Assembly (NCBI GenBank): GCA_035264765.1 | Contig: DATFPQ010000278.1 | Span: forward strand, 1 to 17,758 | Length of the DNA stretch: 17,758 nt | Source: DATFPQ01 sp035264765 | GTDB lineage: Bacteria; Actinomycetota; Actinomycetes; Actinomycetales; Angustibacteraceae | Direction of reading: 5' to 3' | In this document: in pieces, positions 14,120 to 17,758 of the stretch | Position numbering within the stretch: the stretch's first letter is position 1 | Layout: every line of letters begins with the position of its first letter | Position numbers and translations under genes: made by a program | The notes under the pieces: generated by a model | The model's input: only the letters and a program-made list of their open reading frames with translations | Told to the model about the DNA's origin: nothing | The model's database searches: none

Positions 14120-14646
14120 AGCTCGTCGGTCTCGACCGGGCGCAGCGCCGCGTCGACGCCCAGCTCCTGGGCCGTGGCGGCCAGCCGCTCCCGCAGGCTC
14201 TCGACGTCGGAGCGCTCGGGCAGGGACACCTCGGCGAGCAGCACGTACAGCTCGCCGGTCAGCCGCGTGGTCAGGTCCGTGATGTTGCCCCCCGCGGCAG
14301 CCACCACGCCGGTGAGTGCGCTGACGATGCCCGGCCGGTCGGCCCCGTGGACGCTGAGCACGTACGGCGTCACGGCCGGCACCGGACCCGGGGGCTCGAC
14401 ACCGTCGTCCGGAACCCGGCGTACCTCGACGGTGAGCCGGCCGTCCGCCTCCAGCCCCACGAGGGCCGCCCGCACCTCGTGCTCCTCCACGGCCGCCCGC
14501 ACCAGCAGGAGCATGGCGAAGCTGCCGCGCAGCAGCGTCATGGTGGAGTCCTCGAGGTTGCCCCCGATCCCGGCGAGCGCCGCGGTGGTCTCGGCGACGA
14601 TGCCGGGGCGGTCGTGGCCGAGCACGGTGACGGCGAGCAGGCCCAT
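14116..14646 (-). CDS. Double ACT-domain protein (GcvR-like)
   Basis: This 176-aa protein is made of two ACT domains, each opening with the same signature: HDRPGIVAETTAALAGIGGN (11-30) and ADRPGIVSALTGVVAAAGGN (102-121). No catalytic domain is attached. ACT domains bind amino acids or other small effectors; the closest known layout is the glycine cleavage regulator GcvR and related actinobacterial ACT-only proteins. The ligand here is unknown. ATG 14644-14646 has GGGGAGG about 9 nt upstream. It lies between udgB (14 nt before) and def (4-nt overlap), so it is probably part of one transcript with them. It is in a housekeeping setting, not beside glycine cleavage genes, so a GcvR role is not supported by context. 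Confidence 0.88.
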   Translation of the reverse strand: MGLLAVTVLGHDRPGIVAETTAALAGIGGNLEDSTMTLLRGSFAMLLLVRAAVEEHEVRAALVGLEADGRLTVEVRRVPDDGVEPPGPVPAVTPYVLSVHGADRPGIVSALTGVVAAAGGNITDLTTRLTGELYVLLAEVSLPERSDVESLRERLAATAQELGVDAALRPVETDEL

Positions 14647-14660
14647 GCCTGCATCCTCCC

Positions 14661-15512
14661 CTACGCGGAGTGGGACAGCTCTCGCGCCCGCGCAAGCACC
14701 GCGTCCAGCATGGCCTCGGTGAGCTTTCCGGTGAACGTGTTCTGCTGGCTCACGTGGTAGCTCGCGAGCAGCGGGACGACCGCCCCGGACGGGGTGGCCA
14801 GCGGCACCTCGACGCCGTGCCCGAACCGCGGGCGGGGCCGGGGAACCGACCAGCCCAGCCGTCGGGCGCTCGCCAGGAAGCCGTCGAACCCGTAGCCGCC
14901 GAGCGCCAGCACCGCGCGCAGGCCGGGCGTGACGAGCTCGACCTCGCGGTCGAGCCACGGGGCGCAGGCGTCGCGCTCCACCGGCAGCGGCCGGTTGTCC
15001 GGCGGAGCGCACCGGACGGTCGCCACCATCCGGGCCCCGTCGAGGTGCTGGCCGTCGCCGGCGTACCGGGTCCACGGCACACGGGCGTAGCCCGCCCGGT
15101 ACAGGGCGGCGTAGATCCAGTCGCCGCTGCGGTCGCCGGTGAACATCCGGCCGGTGCGGTTGCCGCCGTTGGCGGCAGGAGCCAGGCCGACGACGAGCAG
15201 CCGGGGCGCGGGGTCGCCGTACCCGTTCGTGGGCCGGCCCCAGTACGGCTGGTCGGCGAACGAGGCCCGCCGGCCGGACGTCGCCACCTGCTCGCGCCAC
15301 TCGACGAGGCGGGGGCAGGCCCGGCACACCGACGAGCGGGCATCGACGACGGCGAGGGTGCGGGACGACCGCGCGAGCCGCGCGACGTCGGCGGCCGTGC
15401 GGGCGCGGGGCGTGCGCGGCGCTGCGGGGTCGCCCGGCCAGCCGGTGCCGGGCGGCACCGGGGACGGGAACAGCTGGCCGGTGCCAGGGTGCGGGGCGAG
15501 CGCGTCGTCCAT
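14661..15512 (-). CDS. udgB: Family 5 uracil-DNA glycosylase (UDGb, Fe-S)
   Basis: This 283-aa DNA repair enzyme excises uracil, and in this family also some other deaminated bases. Four cysteines placed as in [4Fe-4S] UDGs are Cys63, Cys66 (SVCRACPRL), Cys168 and Cys183. The active-site motif GLAPAANGGNRTGRMFTGD is at 109-127, and the second motif SYHVSQQNTFTG is at 251-262. Family 5 proteins often have His where Asn115 stands in the first motif; this may be a natural variant. The N-terminal 35 residues are Pro/Ala-rich and probably flexible. ATG 15510-15512 has only a poor SD. It is 25 nt downstream of ppx and 14 nt before the ACT gene. In Mycobacterium the homologue is Rv1259 (from memory), so this linkage to ppx differs. 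Confidence 0.92.
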   Translation of the reverse strand: MDDALAPHPGTGQLFPSPVPPGTGWPGDPAAPRTPRARTAADVARLARSSRTLAVVDARSSVCRACPRLVEWREQVATSGRRASFADQPYWGRPTNGYGDPAPRLLVVGLAPAANGGNRTGRMFTGDRSGDWIYAALYRAGYARVPWTRYAGDGQHLDGARMVATVRCAPPDNRPLPVERDACAPWLDREVELVTPGLRAVLALGGYGFDGFLASARRLGWSVPRPRPRFGHGVEVPLATPSGAVVPLLASYHVSQQNTFTGKLTEAMLDAVLARARELSHSA

Positions 15513-15537
15513 CCGAAGTCGTCCAGCCGCGGATCGC

Positions 15538-16473
15538 TCAGGCGACGCTGAAGGCGATGCCGTCGAGGATGTCGTGCTCGCTCACCACGACCTCCTCCAG
15601 TCCGGACTCGGCCACCAGCCGGTCGACCACGCGGCGCCAGATCAGCGCGCCGGCGCCGATGACGTCGACCCGGCCCGGGTGCATGAACGGCAGAGCCGCG
15701 CGCTCGGCGTGCGACATCGCGAGCAGCCGGTCGCACGCCGAGCGGACGTCGTCGACGGCCAGGCGGGCGTGGTGGATCCGCGCGGGCTCGTAAGCATCCA
15801 GCTTCAGCACCGTGGCGGCGACCGTGGTGACCGACCCGGCCAGGCCGACGAGCGTGGCGACGCCCTGGAGCGGGACGACCGCCGCCACGCGGTCGAGCGC
15901 CGCGTCGACGTCAGCCCGGGCGGCCCGCACCTGGTCGGGGGTCGGAGGGTCGCCCGCCAGGTGGCGCTCGGTGAGCCGGACGCAGCCGACGTCGACCGAC
16001 AGGGCCGCCTCGACGTCGGAGCCGCCACGGACCACCTCGGTGGAGCCGCCGCCGATGTCGGCCACGACGAACGGCCCGTGCAGGCCCTCGGCCACCAGCT
16101 CGCGGGTGGCGCCGAGAAAGGACAGGTGCGCCTCCTCTGCGCCCGACACGACCTCCGGCTCCACTCCCAGCAGCCGGTGGACGCCGTCGACGAAGTCCTG
16201 GCGGTTCTCGGCGTCGCGCGAGGCCGAGGTTGCGACGAACCGAACCCGCTCCACGCCGAGCTCGGCGCAGCGGTCGGCGTAGTCGCGGGTCGCCCGCAGC
16301 GTGCGCTCGAGCGCCTCGGGCGCCAGCCGGCCGGTGCGGTCGACGTCCTGGCCGAGCCGGACCACCCGCATCTGCCGGTCGAGGTCGACGAGCTGCCCGG
16401 TGCCCGGGTCGACGTCGGCCACGAGCAACCGGATCGAGTTGGTTCCGCAGTCGATCGCTCCAACCCGGGTCAT
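15538..16473 (-). CDS. ppx: Exopolyphosphatase (Ppx/GppA family)
   Basis: This 311-aa ASKHA-fold phosphatase hydrolyses polyphosphate ends and/or binds (p)ppGpp. Seen are the first phosphate loop AIDCGTNSIRLLVADVD (6-22), ATSASRDAEN (81-90), GAEEA (111-115, with the catalytic glutamate of the family), ADIGGGSTEVVRG (138-150) and GLAGSVTTVA. The length matches the short two-domain actinobacterial Ppx and lacks the C-terminal HD-like domains of E. coli Ppx. ATG 16471-16473 overlaps the DUF501 stop as ATGA. It belongs to the eno-ftsB-DUF501-ppx chain, the arrangement known from mycobacteria (Rv1023-Rv1026). True polyphosphatase and pppGpp phosphatase activity cannot be separated by sequence. Confidence 0.94.
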   Translation of the reverse strand: MTRVGAIDCGTNSIRLLVADVDPGTGQLVDLDRQMRVVRLGQDVDRTGRLAPEALERTLRATRDYADRCAELGVERVRFVATSASRDAENRQDFVDGVHRLLGVEPEVVSGAEEAHLSFLGATRELVAEGLHGPFVVADIGGGSTEVVRGGSDVEAALSVDVGCVRLTERHLAGDPPTPDQVRAARADVDAALDRVAAVVPLQGVATLVGLAGSVTTVAATVLKLDAYEPARIHHARLAVDDVRSACDRLLAMSHAERAALPFMHPGRVDVIGAGALIWRRVVDRLVAESGLEEVVVSEHDILDGIAFSVA

Positions 16474-16976
16474 CCGACGTCCTCCTGGGCGCAGGGTCCG
16501 GCGGCCCACCACTGCGGCAGGGCGGCGAGCGCCTCGTCCCCCAGGGGGTTGACGCCGGGGCCGGCGGCCAGCGCGTGCCCCACGAGCACGTGCAGGCACT
16601 TCACCCGGGTGGGCATGCCGCCGGCCGACGTGCCGGCGATCTCTGGCACGACGCCGAGGGCGTCCCGCCGGCCCAGGTAGTCCTGGTGCGCCCGCTCGTA
16701 CGCGGCCGCGAGGTCGGGGTCCGCCGCCAGCCGGCCGGTCATCTCGCGCATCATGCCCTGCGACTCCAGGGTGCTGATGGCGCCGGTCGCCCGGGGACAG
16801 GTTAGGTAGTACGTCGTGGGAAACGGCGTGCCGTCGTCCAGCCGCGGCGCCGTCTCGACGACGTCCGGCTGCCCGCAGGGGCAGCGGTGGGCGACGCCGA
16901 CGACACCACGGGGAACGCGTCCGAGCTGGCGCTCGACGGCATCGAGGTCGCCGGGCGCCACGCCCCGCGCCGTCAT
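16470..16976 (-). CDS. DUF501 family protein
   Basis: This 168-aa protein of unknown function belongs to a family nearly confined to actinobacteria and found after ftsB-like genes. Conserved features are VAHRCPCGQP (28-37), TYYLTCPRA (54-62), GTSAGGMPTRVKCLH (114-128) and GHALAAGPGVNPLGDEAL. His30, Cys32, Cys34, Cys60, Cys126 and His128 could form a metal site; this is inference from spacing. No membrane segment. ATG 16974-16976 overlaps the upstream stop as ATGA, and the stop overlaps the ppx ATG in the same manner, so the gene is tightly coupled on both sides. The frame is open upstream, but the ATG at the overlap gives the usual N-terminus. Confidence 0.92.
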   Translation of the reverse strand: MTARGVAPGDLDAVERQLGRVPRGVVGVAHRCPCGQPDVVETAPRLDDGTPFPTTYYLTCPRATGAISTLESQGMMREMTGRLAADPDLAAAYERAHQDYLGRRDALGVVPEIAGTSAGGMPTRVKCLHVLVGHALAAGPGVNPLGDEALAALPQWWAAGPCAQEDVG

Positions 16977-17521
16977 CGGCCGACGGTCTGCTGGCCGCGG
17001 CCGACGACCTCGAGGGAGCCCCACAGGTTGCCGAACCAGGACCGGTCCTGACGCGCCGTCCGCACCGCGGCCTTCACCTGGCCGGCGGCGCTCGACGGCT
17101 CGGGGCCGGGGTCGATCACGGTGTAGGCCTTCTCGCCGGGCAGCACGAACTTGAGCCGGCTGCGCGCCTGCGCGGTCACGTACGCGGGGTCGTCCCAGGC
17201 GGCGCGCTGCCGCTCGAGCTTGGCGACCGCCGCGCGCTGCTCGGCGACCTGCTGCTCGAGCGCCGCGATGTCCTGACGCTGCCCGACGTACGACCGCAGG
17301 GCCGGCGCCAGCAGGACGGCCAGGACGACGAGCACGCCGCCCAGCACCACCAGCCGGCGCGTGCGCGTCGGCCGGGGCGCGGGAGCCGGCCGGGACGGGC
17401 GCCCGGCGACGGCCGGAGCGGGCCGTGTGCCGGCACCGGGGCGGGCGCCGGCACCGGCGCCCGACCCGCTGCGCCGACCGGACCCCTGCCCCCGGCTCGC
17501 CGGCCGGCGTCCCGCGACCAC
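16973..17521 (-). CDS. FtsB/DivIC-like septum formation protein
   Basis: This 182-aa single-pass membrane protein is a FtsB/DivIC relative. Residues 1-55 are Gly/Ala/Pro/Arg-rich and probably disordered in the cytoplasm. A transmembrane helix (57-75, LVVLGGVLVVLAVLLAPAL) follows, then a coiled coil (about 80-106, DIAALEQQVAEQRAAVAKLE) and the family end motif WDDPAYVTAQARSRLKFVLPGE (109-130). Members join FtsL and FtsQ to activate septal wall synthesis. The start is GTG 17519-17521, 3 nt after the eno stop; the SD (GAGG) is very close to it, so an alternative start is possible, and coupling with eno translation is likely. The stop overlaps the DUF501 ATG. Confidence 0.9.
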   Translation of the reverse strand: MVAGRRPASRGQGSGRRSGSGAGAGARPGAGTRPAPAVAGRPSRPAPAPRPTRTRRLVVLGGVLVVLAVLLAPALRSYVGQRQDIAALEQQVAEQRAAVAKLERQRAAWDDPAYVTAQARSRLKFVLPGEKAYTVIDPGPEPSSAAGQVKAAVRTARQDRSWFGNLWGSLEVVGRGQQTVGR

Positions 17522-17524
17522 GCC

Positions 17525-17758
17525 TCAGGCCGTGAAGCGCGGGAAGGCGGAGCGGCCGGCGTAGCGGGCGGCGTCGTCCAGCTCCTCCTCGATGCGCAGC
17601 AGCTGGTTGTACTTCGCCACCCGCTCGCTGCGGGCCGGCGCGCCGGTCTTGATCTGGCCGCAGTTCGTCGCCACCGCCAGGTCCGCGATGGTCGTGTCCT
17701 CGGTCTCACCGGAGCGGTGGCTCATCATGCAGCGGAAACCATTGCGATGCGCGAGGTC
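17525..17758 (-). CDS. eno: Enolase, C-terminal part, cut by window edge
   Basis: The last 77 residues of phosphopyruvate hydratase (glycolysis, 2-phosphoglycerate to phosphoenolpyruvate). The catalytic loop SHRSGETEDTTIADLAVA and the following GQIKTGAPARSERVAKYNQL are diagnostic of enolase. The substrate-binding Ser-His-Arg-Ser is intact. The segment before it reads HRNGFRCMM where many bacteria have a different but equivalent sequence. The gene continues beyond the right edge. It is the most upstream visible gene of the eno-ftsB-DUF501-ppx chain, so promoter control of that chain probably lies outside the window. Confidence 0.95.
   Translation of the reverse strand, partial: DLAHRNGFRCMMSHRSGETEDTTIADLAVATNCGQIKTGAPARSERVAKYNQLLRIEEELDDAARYAGRSAFPRFTA

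Overview
The window is a chromosomal segment of a high-GC actinomycete. The evidence is very strong G/C bias at third codon positions, frequent GTG starts, ATGA/GTGA stop-start overlaps, and gene content typical of Actinomycetota: an eno / FtsB-like / DUF501 / ppx chain, an actinobacterial-type cystathionine beta-synthase, a family 5 uracil-DNA glycosylase and a MocR/YczE pair. From memory, eno-ftsB-DUF501-ppx matches Mycobacterium tuberculosis Rv1023-Rv1026, and the Bax-inhibitor / thiolase / SGNH esterase / cbs / metB group resembles Rv1072-Rv1079. I cannot place it to genus. I saw no insertion sequence, phage gene, CRISPR array or other sign of recent transfer; coding density is high and no gap exceeds about 200 bases.

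Left part (1-6096): the 5' end of a threonine dehydratase gene (minus) stands back to back with a metallo-beta-lactamase-fold, AHL-lactonase-like hydrolase (plus). The start region of the hydrolase gene lies in an array of 15-bp repeats, most of which carry a Shine-Dalgarno-like sequence and an in-frame GTG. A minus-strand operon follows (YczE-like membrane protein, MutL/GlmL-type ASKHA protein, AI-2E-family transporter). It diverges from a MocR-family regulator that appears to be made from a leaderless mRNA. The 60-bp divergent spacer holds three TGGCC-type half sites.

Middle (6103-12009): sulfur amino acid genes metB, msrA and cbs, then an anchored SGNH esterase and an acetyl-CoA acetyltransferase. 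MetB and Cbs together would support transsulfuration between homocysteine and cysteine, and MsrA repairs oxidised methionine.

Right part (12026-17758): everything is on the minus strand. In transcription order: the 3' end of eno, an FtsB/DivIC-like division protein, DUF501, exopolyphosphatase, family 5 UDG, a double-ACT protein, peptide deformylase, a tRNA with anticodon UAA but a short class I-like variable loop, a Bax inhibitor-1 family membrane protein, a strong hairpin, and a small unknown protein. That small gene carries the only in-frame TTA codon I found in the window, about 1.1 kb from the UAA tRNA.

The points most worth following are the repeated start-site array (396-485), the unusual tRNA-Leu(UAA) with the lone TTA gene, and the MocR/YczE/MutL/AI-2E locus with its operator-like repeats. 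Most other genes are ordinary core genes of this phylum.
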